A stretch of 42,500 nt of DNA from an uncultured Mycoplasmatota bacterium (GCA_947652325.1 CANTCQ010000011.1:1-42500), one strand, 5' to 3'. Numbered from the stretch's first letter, positions 6,284 through 16,533 are shown. The notes: generated from the sequence alone by a model not told the origin. Numbers and translations are program-made.

Positions 6284-9200
6284 ATATTCTCTGTATCTTT
6301 TCATCGCATTTTCTTTGTTTATTTTTAAAAGTTCTTTAGCTAATGTTTCATCTTTTATTTTAAGAGCATGATATCTTGTCTCATTATTTAAGAAATCTTC
6401 ATACTTTTCAAAATCTGGCTCTTTACTATCTAAATACAATTTTTCTTCTAAAGGATGATAACGCATCAAAAGTTGATATCCTACTTCTACTGCTAATTTT
6501 TGTTCTTCGGTCGTGCAAGACATTCCTCCTTTTATTCCATGTTCTACACAAGGCGCATAAGCAATGACTATGGCTGGACCGTTATGTTCTTCTGCTTCTT
6601 TTAATGCTTTTATGGTTTGGTTAAAGTCTCCTCCAAGACAAATACTTGCTACATAGCAGTTTGGATAACTCATGGCAATTTTAAACAAGTCTTTTTTGGC
6701 ATTTTGTTTTCCAAAATCCGCAAATTCAGCTACTTGCCCTACTTTAGAAGATTTAGACATTTGGCCTCCAGTATTGGAATATACCTCTGTATCTAAAACC
6801 AAAATTTTAATATTTTCACCACTTGATAATACATGGTCGATACCTCCAAAGCCAATATCATAAGCCCAACCATCTCCACCGATTGCCCATACACTTCTTG
6901 CAGGGATGTAGTCGATTAAATCTTGTAAGTCTTTTGGAATTTCTGCGTTTTTTAATTCCTCTTTTAACTTGTAAGTCGTTTTAAAATCCTCTTTGTTTTC
7001 TAGCCAAAATTTAAATTTTTCTTGCACTGTTTTTTCTACAGCATTTAAAGATGACTCCATAATGTTTTTAATTTGTTCTCTTTTTTGTTTGTAAGAAGTA
7101 AGCATACCAAAGGCAAATTCTGCGTTATCTTCAAATAGAGAGTTTGCCCAAGGAATTGTGTAAGGAGTCGATGGAATGCTTCCTCCATAAATACTTGAAC
7201 AACCTGTTGCATTGGCGATTACTAATTTTTTTCCGAAAAGTTGGGTAAGGATTCGAATGTAAGAAGTTTCTCCACAACCAGCACAAGCTCCGCTAAATTC
7301 GAAATAGGGTTTAATAAAGCTTAAGTCTTTTACGGTATCATTTTTCTCACTTTCAGGATTTTGGTATTCGTTAAAATAATAGTTGCTTATCTTTTGTTTT
7401 TCTTCTTCAAATGGACCAAATTCGAGTGCTTTTTTGCCTTTCATTCCAGGACATACATTAATACACAATCCACAACTTGTACAATCCGCTTCACTAATGC
7501 TTACTAAATAATTATATTTATCATTTCCAAGCATAGGTTTTCCAATGCTTTTGTCTTCCGTTTTAAAGGAACGAATGACACTATGAGGGCAGACAAAACT
7601 ACAGCGACCACACTCGATACAATTTTCTGGAATCCACTTGGCAACAGAGGTTGCAATCTTCCTTTTCTCAAGCTTTGAAGTTCCTCCTTCAAAAGTTCCT
7701 TCTTTTACACCTAATAATTCACTTACCGGAATATTTCCTCCTTCACGACTGTTTATTTTTTCAAATAAGGTTTTGTGTTCTTCTTTTACATATCCATTTT
7801 CTGTTACATTTAGATGATATACATTTTTTAAAGCACTTTGTATGGCATTTTTGTTATTTTCGATTACTTCTTCTCCTTTATTTTTAAAGGTCGTTTCTAT
7901 CGATTCTTTTACAAGAATTAGAGCATCTTTTATGTTTAACATATTAAGTATCAATACTTCCATAATTTTGTTAATTTTTCCTTTGATGTGATTTTCTTCT
8001 GCTAGTTTAGTGGCATTTATAATATACACAGAAATATTTCTTTCCTTTATAAGTTGTTTGTCATGTAAGTTTATTTTCTTATCTAGTTCTTTTGCATCTG
8101 TCGTGTTGATTAAAAGAATACCATTTGGTTTTATAGCATCAAGCATCGAAAACTTTGTAAAATATTCATCTTTGGTTACAACAATTAAATTTGGATTTGT
8201 TACATAAAAAGGAGCGTTAAATTCTTTATTTTTTAAACGAAGATTGCTAACCGTTACGCCACCACTTTTTTTGGAGTCGTATTCAAAATACCCATCGACT
8301 GCTTTGTCTAATTTTAGAGAGGCAATTTTTAATATTTCTTTACTAGCACTTACCATACCATCACTACCAAAACCATAGATTAGGATTTCTTTAGCATCTA
8401 AATCTATTTTGTAATCAGAAGAAGGTAGACTTAAATTTGTCACATCATCTGTAATGCCAATTGTAAAGTTTTCTTGTAAAGTTCCTTCTAACATTTTAAA
8501 GATACTGTAAATATCACTTGGCATTGTATTTTTGCTAGAAAGCCCGAATCTACCTCCCACAATTTGTATATCGGTATGTTTTAAAGCAGCTACCACATCT
8601 AGGTAAAGTGGTTCTCCAATGCTACCTGCTTCTTTTGTACGGTCTAATACAGCAATTCTTTTCGTTGTTTTTGGAAGTACATTTAGTAAATAGTCTTTAC
8701 TAAATGGGCGATATAAATGAACTTCTACTACACCCACTTTTTTATTTTTTTTCGTTTCTTCTTCTACTACTAATTTTATCGTATCTACTACACTTCCCAT
8801 GGCAATGATAACATTCTCTGCATTCGCATCTCCATAATAATTAAATGGTTTTATGTTGGTTTTTGTGACTTGATTTACTTTTTCCATTAAATCCGACACA
8901 ATAGAAGGCATATTGTTATAATTTTGATTTCTTGCTTCTACGGTTTGGAAATAAATATCTTCATTAGAAGACATGCCTTTTTGGATTTGTTTGTCTACAT
9001 TTAACATGTTTTTTTTAAAGCTGTTTATTTCCTCAAAATTTATAAGTTGTAAAAATTCGGTATCGGGAATATCTTCTATGGTATGAAGTTCATGAGAAGT
9101 TCTAAAACCATCAAAAAAGTGTAGGAAAGGAAGTCTTCCCTTTATTCCCGCAAGGTGAGCAACTGCTGTGAGGGCTCTTACGTCTTCTATATTTGTTGAA

Positions 9201-9616
9201 GCAAGCATACAAAAACCAGTTGCTCGTGCGGCATAAATATCACTATGGTCTCCAAAAATAGATAAGGCATGGGTAGCAATACTTCTACTTGCAACATGTA
9301 TGACTCCAGGAAGCATTTCTCCAGCAATTTTATACATATTCGGTAGCATCAATAAAAGACCTTGGCTTGCTGTAAACGTTGTTGCCAATGAACCTGTAAT
9401 TAAAGCACCATGCATAGCACCTGCTGCTCCTGCTTCACTTTGCATTTCAATTAAATTTACAGGTCGGTTATATAAATTTCTTTTTTTGGTATGATTTAAA
9501 TAATCAATATTGGATGCCATAGGACTTGATGGCGTTATAGGATATATTGCAGCGACTTCACTAAATAAATACGCGATATTGGAACACATTTTGTTTGCAT
9601 CTATTATTTTTTTCAT
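6260..9616 (-). CDS. nifJ: Pyruvate:ferredoxin (flavodoxin) oxidoreductase
   Basis: This enzyme oxidatively decarboxylates pyruvate to acetyl-CoA and CO2 while reducing ferredoxin or flavodoxin, a central step of anaerobic fermentation. The 1118-residue single-chain form is complete: N-terminal pyruvate/TPP domain (IYPITPSSPMA), domain II with a gamma-type segment, a two-cluster ferredoxin insert (CIECGRC at about 666 and CTSCGLC at about 712, each followed by C-P), CAGCGE at about 778, and the TPP/Mg segment GDGWAYDIGFGG with D-T-E-V-Y-S-N-T-G-G. An upstream ATG at 9643 is rejected because it overlaps the -10 box; the ATG at 9616 has AAGGAG seven to twelve bases before it. The many Cys residues imply oxygen sensitivity. 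It is a single-gene unit. Confidence 0.97.
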   Translation of the reverse strand: MKKIIDANKMCSNIAYLFSEVAAIYPITPSSPMASNIDYLNHTKKRNLYNRPVNLIEMQSEAGAAGAMHGALITGSLATTFTASQGLLLMLPNMYKIAGEMLPGVIHVASRSIATHALSIFGDHSDIYAARATGFCMLASTNIEDVRALTAVAHLAGIKGRLPFLHFFDGFRTSHELHTIEDIPDTEFLQLINFEEINSFKKNMLNVDKQIQKGMSSNEDIYFQTVEARNQNYNNMPSIVSDLMEKVNQVTKTNIKPFNYYGDANAENVIIAMGSVVDTIKLVVEEETKKNKKVGVVEVHLYRPFSKDYLLNVLPKTTKRIAVLDRTKEAGSIGEPLYLDVVAALKHTDIQIVGGRFGLSSKNTMPSDIYSIFKMLEGTLQENFTIGITDDVTNLSLPSSDYKIDLDAKEILIYGFGSDGMVSASKEILKIASLKLDKAVDGYFEYDSKKSGGVTVSNLRLKNKEFNAPFYVTNPNLIVVTKDEYFTKFSMLDAIKPNGILLINTTDAKELDKKINLHDKQLIKERNISVYIINATKLAEENHIKGKINKIMEVLILNMLNIKDALILVKESIETTFKNKGEEVIENNKNAIQSALKNVYHLNVTENGYVKEEHKTLFEKINSREGGNIPVSELLGVKEGTFEGGTSKLEKRKIATSVAKWIPENCIECGRCSFVCPHSVIRSFKTEDKSIGKPMLGNDKYNYLVSISEADCTSCGLCINVCPGMKGKKALEFGPFEEEKQKISNYYFNEYQNPESEKNDTVKDLSFIKPYFEFSGACAGCGETSYIRILTQLFGKKLVIANATGCSSIYGGSIPSTPYTIPWANSLFEDNAEFAFGMLTSYKQKREQIKNIMESSLNAVEKTVQEKFKFWLENKEDFKTTYKLKEELKNAEIPKDLQDLIDYIPARSVWAIGGDGWAYDIGFGGIDHVLSSGENIKILVLDTEVYSNTGGQMSKSSKVGQVAEFADFGKQNAKKDLFKIAMSYPNCYVASICLGGDFNQTIKALKEAEEHNGPAIVIAYAPCVEHGIKGGMSCTTEEQKLAVEVGYQLLMRYHPLEEKLYLDSKEPDFEKYEDFLNNETRYHALKIKDETLAKELLKINKENAMKRYREYKEKSTNN

Positions 9617-9641
9617 AAACTTCACTCCTTGTATTTTTTTC

Positions 9642-9650
9642 ATTATATCA
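9642..9650 (-). promoter_or_regulatory. Extended -10 promoter of nifJ
   Basis: Minus strand TGATATAAT (9650-9642) contains TGN plus TATAAT. It leaves a 5' leader of about 20 bases holding AAGGAG before the ATG at 9616. No convincing -35. Confidence 0.6.
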
Positions 9651-9745
9651 CGAATTTTTGTACTTTTTTTGTAAAATATAGTAAAATATACTGTCTAATA
9701 GTCAAGATTTATTTTATAATTAAGAAAATAGAAAGGATGAAAAAA

Positions 9746-10015
9746 ATGATTGAAGCGATTAAAAAAAGATTAGAAGAATTAAATATTTGCCTTAATAGTT
9801 ATATGACAATTTATCCGCAACTTGCTGAATTACTTGTATCTAACCCTAGTACACAAGATAAAGATTTCCAAGCAATTTATAAAATAGTAAAACATATTCA
9901 GTCTGAAATTGAAAGGTTATCATCAGAAGTTAGAAGAATGGAAATTGAAAATGGATTAACTCCCACGATTAATGAATTTAGTAATTCGGAAGAACCTTAT
10001 TTAGGAGGAAGATAA
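9746..10015 (+). CDS. Small helical protein of unknown function
   Basis: The 89-residue product (beginning MIEAIKKRLEELNICLNSYM) is mostly helical with heptad-like spacing (IKHIQSEIERLSSEVRRMEIEN-type segment) and a polar tail ending in GGR. No family is recognised. A start further upstream is open but weak; the ATG at 9746 has AAAGGATG at proper distance, and a TATAAT box lies at about 9713-9718. It is transcribed divergently from the oxidoreductase gene and ends at the terminator at 10014-10051, so it is an independent unit. No membrane segment or signal peptide is seen. Confidence 0.7.
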   Translation: MIEAIKKRLEELNICLNSYMTIYPQLAELLVSNPSTQDKDFQAIYKIVKHIQSEIERLSSEVRRMEIENGLTPTINEFSNSEEPYLGGR

Positions 10016-10051
10016 AAAAGTTCTAAAGTTTTAAACTTTAGAACTTTTTAT
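10014..10051. terminator. Bidirectional terminator closing the polysaccharide operon
   Basis: AAAAGTTCTAAAGTTT pairs perfectly with AAACTTTAGAACTTTT, with T-runs on both strands. It serves both the small gene at 9746-10015 and the long minus-strand polysaccharide operon ending at 10112. Confidence 0.9.
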
Positions 10052-10111
10052 ATTGGGTTTATAATACTGGCAACTTTTATTTTTATAAATCGTTTTATTA
10101 TTTGCTACTCC

Positions 10112-11743
10112 TTATTTATAAATGGTTGCATATGTATTGTTGAATGATTTGTACTCTTTTACTATTTCTTTATCTTTTATAAATTTTTCGGCAAGGTTTT
10201 GCTCTTTATCGTAATCATGAGCATAGTAATAATAAGGTTTAATTCCTTTCTTTACACTACTTTCTAACTCTTTTTCCGTTTTTAATAATACTATTTTTTC
10301 TTTGTAAGTATTTTTTAAAGCCTCGTAATTGTAATTTAAAGCCCAACTGCCAAAGGCATATAAATAAATTTTCTCTTCTTCTTTTTTAGCTAAGTCTTGT
10401 AATACTGTTGTTGCAGATATTCCGTAATAATCCATTTCGTAGTTAACACTTGGATTTTTTGCTAAGGCGTTGTAATACAAAGAAGAAGAAACTCCATTTT
10501 TTAAAATTCCGAATAGATTTCCAAGTAGACATATAATAACAAATCCATATGTCATTCTCTTTAACTTTATGTTTTTGAACATAACCCATATTGCATAACT
10601 TACAAGTATTATCATAGGTCCATATAAGAAGTAAAAATGTCTCCAGCCGTTATAGATATTAGGATTTGAGAGTATTGCTATTATAATAGGAATAAAAACA
10701 ATGTTCGCACATAATAAACAAAAGAAATTTTCTTTTTTATTTTGTTGATTTATGATATTTTGAATCGAAAAAGATAAGCCAAGTATAAAAAGTATTGAAA
10801 TACATAAAGGAATTGTTAAAAACATGATTTTTGGCAAGTAGTACCATGGAAGTGGATTTGTCCAATGTTCATATAAAGTATTTTCAAACCAAACGTATCC
10901 GTAATTTCTAGCAAAACTTACACTATTTTGTAAAGACCATTTGAAGAAATCGATTAAGTGAAATCCTTCTGCCCATATTGCTGGTGTTAATAATAAATAA
11001 ATAAATATACAAAACAGTAAGGCTGTTGCTCCTATTCCAAATGTTTTTTTAGACCAATTTTTATTTTTGGTAACCTCAATTAAATAAAATATGCCTATGA
11101 CTGCAAAGATAAAACCCCCACTTACTTTTACGTTGCAAATTACGGCGGAAATAGCTCCAAAAGATAAAGCACTTTTTACGGTCTTCTTTTTTATAAAACG
11201 AATACCAAAGTATAAACACATGATGCTTAAAGATAATAGGATACAATCTTTGTTATTGTATAATCCATCAGCAAAAATTCTAGGGGTTAGAAAAAGAAGG
11301 AAGGAAGAAAGAAGAGCCACTTTTTTAGACTCCCATAATTCAAATACTGTTAAATAACAAAAAACGATTCCAACAAAAAATAAAGTATAGGTATAAAAAT
11401 GCCAAGCAAAACTTAGCGTATGTTCACTTATTTTATCTAAGGCTAGGAAAGGCGTAAATAAATAATACGGTGAAATTCCATGGTCTTTTTCTACACTTTG
11501 ATAAATGGGTAAAATACCTTGTTCTTTGTAAAAAGCTACTAAATCGCTATCACTTGCAAAAATTTGTGCGTATTCTAAAATATTCATTTTTAAGATGTTT
11601 TGTTCTGCTTTTTCATCATAGTTCACCCCTACACTTCCTAAAAAAGATAAGCCAAATAAATAGCAAGCTACAAAAAGAAATAGGATGAGCAATCGATTGT
11701 GTTTTTCTATTCCTTTTTTTATTTTTTCCATTTTTGCTTTCAT
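10112..11743 (-). CDS. GT-C fold membrane glycosyltransferase (PMT/ArnT-like, GT39-type)
   Basis: The 543-residue protein has about eleven to twelve membrane segments and an external first loop carrying Asp-Glu (GVNYDEKAEQN), the catalytic-type acidic pair of GT-C glycosyltransferases that use polyprenyl-phosphate sugars on the outside of the membrane. The conserved region with P-R-I-F-A-D-G-L-Y-N-N-K-D follows in a later loop, and a soluble C-terminal tail of about 110 residues closes the protein. AAAGGTG lies before the ATG. It directly follows a GtrB-like enzyme, which would supply the lipid-linked sugar. It is the last gene of the operon. The sugar and acceptor are not predictable. Confidence 0.85.
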   Translation of the reverse strand: MKAKMEKIKKGIEKHNRLLILFLFVACYLFGLSFLGSVGVNYDEKAEQNILKMNILEYAQIFASDSDLVAFYKEQGILPIYQSVEKDHGISPYYLFTPFLALDKISEHTLSFAWHFYTYTLFFVGIVFCYLTVFELWESKKVALLSSFLLFLTPRIFADGLYNNKDCILLSLSIMCLYFGIRFIKKKTVKSALSFGAISAVICNVKVSGGFIFAVIGIFYLIEVTKNKNWSKKTFGIGATALLFCIFIYLLLTPAIWAEGFHLIDFFKWSLQNSVSFARNYGYVWFENTLYEHWTNPLPWYYLPKIMFLTIPLCISILFILGLSFSIQNIINQQNKKENFFCLLCANIVFIPIIIAILSNPNIYNGWRHFYFLYGPMIILVSYAIWVMFKNIKLKRMTYGFVIICLLGNLFGILKNGVSSSLYYNALAKNPSVNYEMDYYGISATTVLQDLAKKEEEKIYLYAFGSWALNYNYEALKNTYKEKIVLLKTEKELESSVKKGIKPYYYYAHDYDKEQNLAEKFIKDKEIVKEYKSFNNTYATIYK

Positions 11744-11787
11744 ACAATCACCTTTTCTCCAAAGAAAAATTTATGTTGCCGCATAAA

Positions 11788-12744
11788 TCATTCTTCTTCT
11801 AAATTTTTTGCAATAATGTACCGAGGTCTTCTTTTGGTTTCATTATAAATTTTACCAATGTATTCTCCAATAATTCCAAGAGAAAGCATTTCTATTCCAC
11901 CAACAAGCCAAATGGAACAAACGATAAAAGTCCATCCCGAGATTGCACTTCCTATTATTTTTACAATCAAAGAATAGAAAAGAACTAAAACACTTAAAAT
12001 TGTAATAATAAAACCTAAACCTGTGATAAAACGTAATGGTTTAATGCTAAAAGAAGTAATACCATCCCATGCAAAGTTAAGCATTTTTTTTAATGGATAT
12101 TTTGAAACTCCTGCAAATCTTTCATGACGTTCATAATACACGATTTCAGATGGAAAGCCAATTAAAGGAAAAATACCTCGTAAAAATAAGTTTACTTCTT
12201 GGTAATTTTCTAGTTCATCTAAAACTTTTTTACTCGCAAGTCGGTAATCGGCATGGTTATAGACAATATTTACACCCATCCCTTTCATAAATTTATAAAA
12301 TCCCTCTGCTGTAATTTTTTTAAAGAATGTGTCTTTTTTTCTTGAAGAACGTACACCATATACCATTTCTACGCCTTCTTTATGTTTTTCTAACATTTCC
12401 TCTATTACTTCAATATCATCTTGTAAATCGGCATCCATACTAATAATGATATCTGCATAATTCTTGGCTGTCATTAAACCTGCCAAAAGAGCGTTTTGGT
12501 GTCCTTTATTGCAAGATAAAGTTATTCCTGTAAAATATTCTTCTTTTTTATGAATTTCCTCTATTAAATCCCAAGTTTTATCTTTACTGCCATCGTTTAC
12601 ATACATGACTTTGCTTTTTTTAGAAATGATTTTTTGTTCCATTAAACTTTTCATTTTCTTTTTTAATCTTTTGGTAGTTTCTTTTAAAACCGCTTCTTCG
12701 TTGTAACACGGAATTACAATATATAAAATATTTTTGTTTTTCAT
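11788..12744 (-). CDS. GtrB-type polyprenyl-phosphate glycosyltransferase (GT2)
   Basis: GtrB-like enzymes transfer a sugar from a nucleotide sugar to undecaprenyl phosphate on the inner face of the membrane. The 318-residue product shows the GT2 start I-P-C-Y-N-E-E, the D-G-S-K-D-K-T-W loop, the metal site in SMDADLQDD and a late R-x-x-R-F-A-G-V-S-K-Y-P-L-K-K that marks this subfamily, followed by two C-terminal membrane helices (about 230-300). An upstream GTG at 12753 overlaps the ribosome site AGGTGA, so the ATG at 12744 is chosen. It sits between DUF6020 and GT-C genes. A GtrA partner is encoded at 39978-40403. Confidence 0.93.
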   Translation of the reverse strand: MKNKNILYIVIPCYNEEAVLKETTKRLKKKMKSLMEQKIISKKSKVMYVNDGSKDKTWDLIEEIHKKEEYFTGITLSCNKGHQNALLAGLMTAKNYADIIISMDADLQDDIEVIEEMLEKHKEGVEMVYGVRSSRKKDTFFKKITAEGFYKFMKGMGVNIVYNHADYRLASKKVLDELENYQEVNLFLRGIFPLIGFPSEIVYYERHERFAGVSKYPLKKMLNFAWDGITSFSIKPLRFITGLGFIITILSVLVLFYSLIVKIIGSAISGWTFIVCSIWLVGGIEMLSLGIIGEYIGKIYNETKRRPRYIIAKNLEEE

Positions 12745-12912
12745 TTTCTTCACCTAAATAATTTGTTATACATTATTTTAACATATCTTTAGAATTTTTT
12801 GGCTTTTTTTGTATAGAGATTCTTCTTTTTCTAAAAAAACTTAAGAAATAGAACTTAATATTTTTTATAAGTATTTTTGGTTTTTTATTTTATTAATAGC
12901 ATACATTTTTTT

Positions 12913-14484
12913 CTATATATTTTCGTACGGTAACATTGGAATAATGACATTAAAAGGAATAAATAATACCAAAACATATACGTAACGCAAACTAAAAGCA
13001 ATTGGAGTTCCTATCATAATACTTCCCCATAATAAAAGAGAAGGTAAATAAAAAATTATAAATTTATATTTTCTTTTGGTAAACGTTATAGCAAAAGAAA
13101 GAAGGGTAATCCAAACAAAGAATGCAGAACTAAAAATAATTTTTGGTTCTAATATATTTTTTAGCGAAATACCTGTAATGTCTTCTATAATATTAGTTCC
13201 TGTTAGTCCATATTCATTTTCCCAAATTGTATTTTGGATGTAAGCGGTATCACTTGCTCGAAAATAATCCCAAAATCCCAAAGTTTGTAAAAGATATGCT
13301 TTGGTATAATTGCTAATATTTTTAGGAAATAATTGAAACCATACTTTTAAGAATTCCTTTTTATTTTCACTAAAGGTATAAGTGTTAAAATTTTTATTAA
13401 ATTTTATCGTATCAAAATTTGTTGGGATATACACATTATTTAGTATTTCTAAGGGTATAACATTCTCTATAAACGCAAGTTTTTCTCTAGAAATATTTTC
13501 ATTGCTTCTTATAGTATAAGCAATTTGTTGGAAAGGAATTGCACTTGCTTCAACAAAGGTACTTCCATTTAATTTAAAACAAGAATAAACAGGGCCTTGT
13601 ATAATCAATATGATAAACAAAAATATCGCTCCACTGATTTCAAACTTTTTGTTTTTGGTTATTAAGTATATAACAATAGTAGTTCCAATAATAATTAGAA
13701 TTCCATTATTTCTTAAAAAACATACAAAAAATGCCAGACTAAAATAAATCACATAATCTGATTTTTTATGAAAAAAAGTACTTCCCCATTTATCAAATAA
13801 AAAGAGGATAAACAAAAATAATACAAAAGAAAATGGTGTATCTTTCCAAATGGAAGTGACATAAAAAGGAACGAGTGGAAAAAAAGCAAAAAATGCTAAA
13901 GCAAAATAGACGCACCACTTTGGAATTTTCTTTTGGTATAATACTTTTACTGCATAAGATAAAACAAAAGTACAAAATAAGTATTGAAAAATTAAAAAAT
14001 ATCCTATTCCACCTTTTAACCCAACATTTGTTATTTCCCCAAGTGTTGTAAATCCTTTTAAAAGAAAGGTATAAAGAATTGGATTGTGATTTGTTACATT
14101 AATAAAACCATTTTCAACTTGTTTAATTGATGCAAAAGTGTCGTAATAAATACCTCCTGGAAAATAAGTTAGAATATATGGTAACCATGCTACTAGTAAG
14201 ATGACTAATGATATTTTAAAAATAGGTATATTCTTTTTAATGCTTTCTTTTGAAGAAAACTTATCATATATTTTTTCTATAAAAAGCAAAATTACATAAG
14301 TTATTCCAAATAGTAAAAGATATAGAAAAATATCTTTTACTAAAAAAGAGTTAAAATCTACTTTTGTAAAAGGTCCAATTGTACTTTCACTATACTCTAG
14401 TTTCGTATCAAGTAAAAATACAAGAGCAAAGAAAAAAGAGAATAAAATGTTTGGTATAGAATCTTTCCATCTTCTCTTTTTCAT
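12913..14484 (-). CDS. DUF6020-like polytopic membrane protein
   Basis: This 523-residue protein has about twelve predicted membrane segments. The conserved-looking part is an external segment with Y-F-P-G-G-I-Y-Y-D-T-F-A-S-I followed by N-H-N-P-I-L-Y-T-F-L-L-K and a later S-I-W-K-D-T-P-F. This arrangement matches DUF6020-type proteins found in Bacillota surface-polysaccharide loci and looks like a GT-C glycosyltransferase fold. AAAAGGAGAGAG precedes the ATG. It lies within the operon, 23 bases after the GT2 gene. About 158 bases without a gene separate it from the next one. Its activity is unknown; a transferase using lipid-linked sugars is an inference. Confidence 0.75.
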   Translation of the reverse strand: MKKRRWKDSIPNILFSFFFALVFLLDTKLEYSESTIGPFTKVDFNSFLVKDIFLYLLLFGITYVILLFIEKIYDKFSSKESIKKNIPIFKISLVILLVAWLPYILTYFPGGIYYDTFASIKQVENGFINVTNHNPILYTFLLKGFTTLGEITNVGLKGGIGYFLIFQYLFCTFVLSYAVKVLYQKKIPKWCVYFALAFFAFFPLVPFYVTSIWKDTPFSFVLFLFILFLFDKWGSTFFHKKSDYVIYFSLAFFVCFLRNNGILIIIGTTIVIYLITKNKKFEISGAIFLFIILIIQGPVYSCFKLNGSTFVEASAIPFQQIAYTIRSNENISREKLAFIENVIPLEILNNVYIPTNFDTIKFNKNFNTYTFSENKKEFLKVWFQLFPKNISNYTKAYLLQTLGFWDYFRASDTAYIQNTIWENEYGLTGTNIIEDITGISLKNILEPKIIFSSAFFVWITLLSFAITFTKRKYKFIIFYLPSLLLWGSIMIGTPIAFSLRYVYVLVLFIPFNVIIPMLPYENI

Positions 14485-14506
14485 GTTACTCTCTCCTTTT
14501 TAGATA

Positions 14507-15289
14507 TTATTTTTCCAATTTTTTTGAAATTTTATTTTTAAAAACTTTAGCAGATATGCCCTGTGATATTGTTTTTATAATTCGAAAACAATTGATAAAA
14601 AAATATCCTTTTACTTTGTTATTTTTTAAGACGATATTCGCTTCTTTAAAATTTTTAGCATATCCTTTTAGGCCATCTGTACTTATTCCTCCAGAACGCA
14701 TAACAACTATATATTCTTTTATATATTCTATTTTATAATCCTTTTTTATAATTCGTATCATAAAATCTAAATCGGCGCAAATTCGGTAATCTATATTAAA
14801 ATCTCCAACCTCTTTATAGATTTCTTTTTTCAAGTAAAGCGTTGGATGAGGGGGGTGCCAACCAAAATGTTTTGTATACTTATGCGCTATAAAATTACGA
14901 GTTGGATTTTCTAAGTTTTCATCTTTAAAAAGCAAATCTCCATAAACTGCATCACAATTTGTATTTTGAAAACGCTCCATTATCTTTTGAAACACATTTT
15001 CATTTGCTAAAACATCATCCGAATTTAATATGCCTATTATATCACCTGTTGCTAAATGCACTCCTTTATTCATAGCGTCATAAAGGCCCTTATCTTTTTC
15101 AGAAACAATATGCATTTTTCCTTCAAATTTTTTCTTATAGTTTTCTACTATTTTTAATGTATTGTCTTTACTTTTTCCATCAATTATTAGATACTCATAA
15201 TTTTCATAGGTTTGTTTTAAAACCGACTCCAATGTATCTTTTATTGTTTTTTCTGAATTATAACAAACTGTTATTAATGTTATTTTCAT
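14507..15289 (-). CDS. Family 2 glycosyltransferase
   Basis: A 260-residue cytosolic GT2 enzyme of the type common in capsule and colanic-acid-like loci. It has the N-terminal TVCYNSEKTI, the I-D-G-K-S-K-D-N-T nucleotide loop, E-K-D-K-G-L-Y-D-A-M-N-K-G, and the metal-binding N-S-D-D. The later H-P-T-L-Y-L-K-K-E and D-L-D-F-M-I-R segments form the acceptor side. The start overlaps the stop of the flippase gene by four bases and has GAGGTAAAC as ribosome site, implying translational coupling. Sugar specificity cannot be read from sequence. Confidence 0.92.
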   Translation of the reverse strand: MKITLITVCYNSEKTIKDTLESVLKQTYENYEYLIIDGKSKDNTLKIVENYKKKFEGKMHIVSEKDKGLYDAMNKGVHLATGDIIGILNSDDVLANENVFQKIMERFQNTNCDAVYGDLLFKDENLENPTRNFIAHKYTKHFGWHPPHPTLYLKKEIYKEVGDFNIDYRICADLDFMIRIIKKDYKIEYIKEYIVVMRSGGISTDGLKGYAKNFKEANIVLKNNKVKGYFFINCFRIIKTISQGISAKVFKNKISKKLEK

Positions 15290-16533
15290 TTGTTTACCTC
15301 TCTACTATTTTTATTTTTTAAATACTTTTTTAAAAGTATATACAATAAAATAAAATGCACTAACATTGTACATACATAAGAATAAGATGCTCCTTTTATA
15401 CCGTAGTTTTTTATAAGGATAATTGATATATTAGTTGAAAAAATTGAGCTTATTATAAATATAAATAATTGTTCTTTATTTCTTTTCATAATTGTTAAAG
15501 AACTAGAAATCATAGTACTTAATGCATAAAATATCGCTCCTAAAATAATCCATAAAAAGGCGCTTTTGTATTCATTTAAAGTAATTGAATATACTATATT
15601 TAAAATGGGTATTCCTAAAAAGAAAGCTACTAAAAATATGAATATTCCTAGTACTAAAAAAGTAATATTTATTTTATATAATCGGTTTTTAAATACATTT
15701 ATTGTTTTATTATGATATTCTATTGATAATTCATTTAAATATGGACTTATTAAATATTGTCCGCATAAACTTAACATTGTTGCTGGCATAATAATAATAC
15801 CTAAAATTGTTTGAAATTGTTCATCCATAAAATATTCCATGACATATTTTTGACAATTACATAAATAAATTGATAAAAAAGAAAAGAAAAAAAGGGGCAT
15901 TGTTTTTTTTAATAATATCATTTTTTTATCAAATTGAAATACAAATGCACATTCATACAACGTTTTGTATTTTTTTATCTCTAAAAATAAACCTATTATG
16001 TTTACAAGTAATAACACTGTTATAGCTAGCATTATATTTTTAGTCAAATAATCTACAATTCCAAATCCTACAATCCCTAATATCGATTTCCAAAATAAAG
16101 ATTTCCCGACAAAATACAATTCTTCTTTTTTTTGAATAAAAGCATGAAAGCAATCACTAATCGCTTCTAATATTTTATAACACATTAAAAAAATTAAAAT
16201 TACTATTTTATAAATATCAAATTTATTCATCAAAATAAAAAGAGTTAAAAGAAGCAATGTTATGCCTGATGTTATTAACCGATTGGAAATGTATTCATTA
16301 TTAGAATATGTATTCTCTACATCTGCCACTTGAAAAGTTCGATTATAATACAAAGCTATAATATAAAATAAACAAGCAATTGAAAAAGTATAACTAAAAA
16401 TACCCGCTTCTGTAATGCCATTTATTCTATTTATTATAATTAAGAAAAAAAGAGAAGTAAAAGCTTGAGCGGTTATCCCAATTGTATTCCAAATAAAGTT
16501 TTTCTTTTTATTTTTGAAAACTTCATTTTTCAT
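15286..16533 (-). CDS. Wzx-type oligosaccharide flippase
   Basis: The 415-residue protein has about twelve membrane segments and the MOP/polysaccharide-synthase layout (N-terminal KNFIWNTIGITAQAFTSLFF, loop with N-R-I-N-G-I-T-E-A-G-I-F-S-Y). Such proteins flip undecaprenyl-linked repeat units across the membrane for Wzy-dependent polymerisation. The gene overlaps the upstream GT4 gene by 11 bases and the downstream GT2 by four. Its presence beside an ABC exporter at 23899-25417 means two glycan export routes are encoded in this locus. Confidence 0.9.
   Translation of the reverse strand: MKNEVFKNKKKNFIWNTIGITAQAFTSLFFLIIINRINGITEAGIFSYTFSIACLFYIIALYYNRTFQVADVENTYSNNEYISNRLITSGITLLLLTLFILMNKFDIYKIVILIFLMCYKILEAISDCFHAFIQKKEELYFVGKSLFWKSILGIVGFGIVDYLTKNIMLAITVLLLVNIIGLFLEIKKYKTLYECAFVFQFDKKMILLKKTMPLFFFSFLSIYLCNCQKYVMEYFMDEQFQTILGIIIMPATMLSLCGQYLISPYLNELSIEYHNKTINVFKNRLYKINITFLVLGIFIFLVAFFLGIPILNIVYSITLNEYKSAFLWIILGAIFYALSTMISSSLTIMKRNKEQLFIFIISSIFSTNISIILIKNYGIKGASYSYVCTMLVHFILLYILLKKYLKNKNSREVNK

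Noticed and set aside
6376..9494. Several open frames of 60-80 codons on the plus strand inside nifJ
   Set aside because: They are antisense to a well-conserved enzyme, lack ribosome sites and encode low-complexity hydrophobic or Lys/Phe-rich sequence typical of AT-rich antisense frames.
9617..9745. Longer start for the 89-residue gene at 9629
   Set aside because: The extra 39 residues overlap the nifJ promoter and are low-complexity; the ATG at 9746 has the proper ribosome site.
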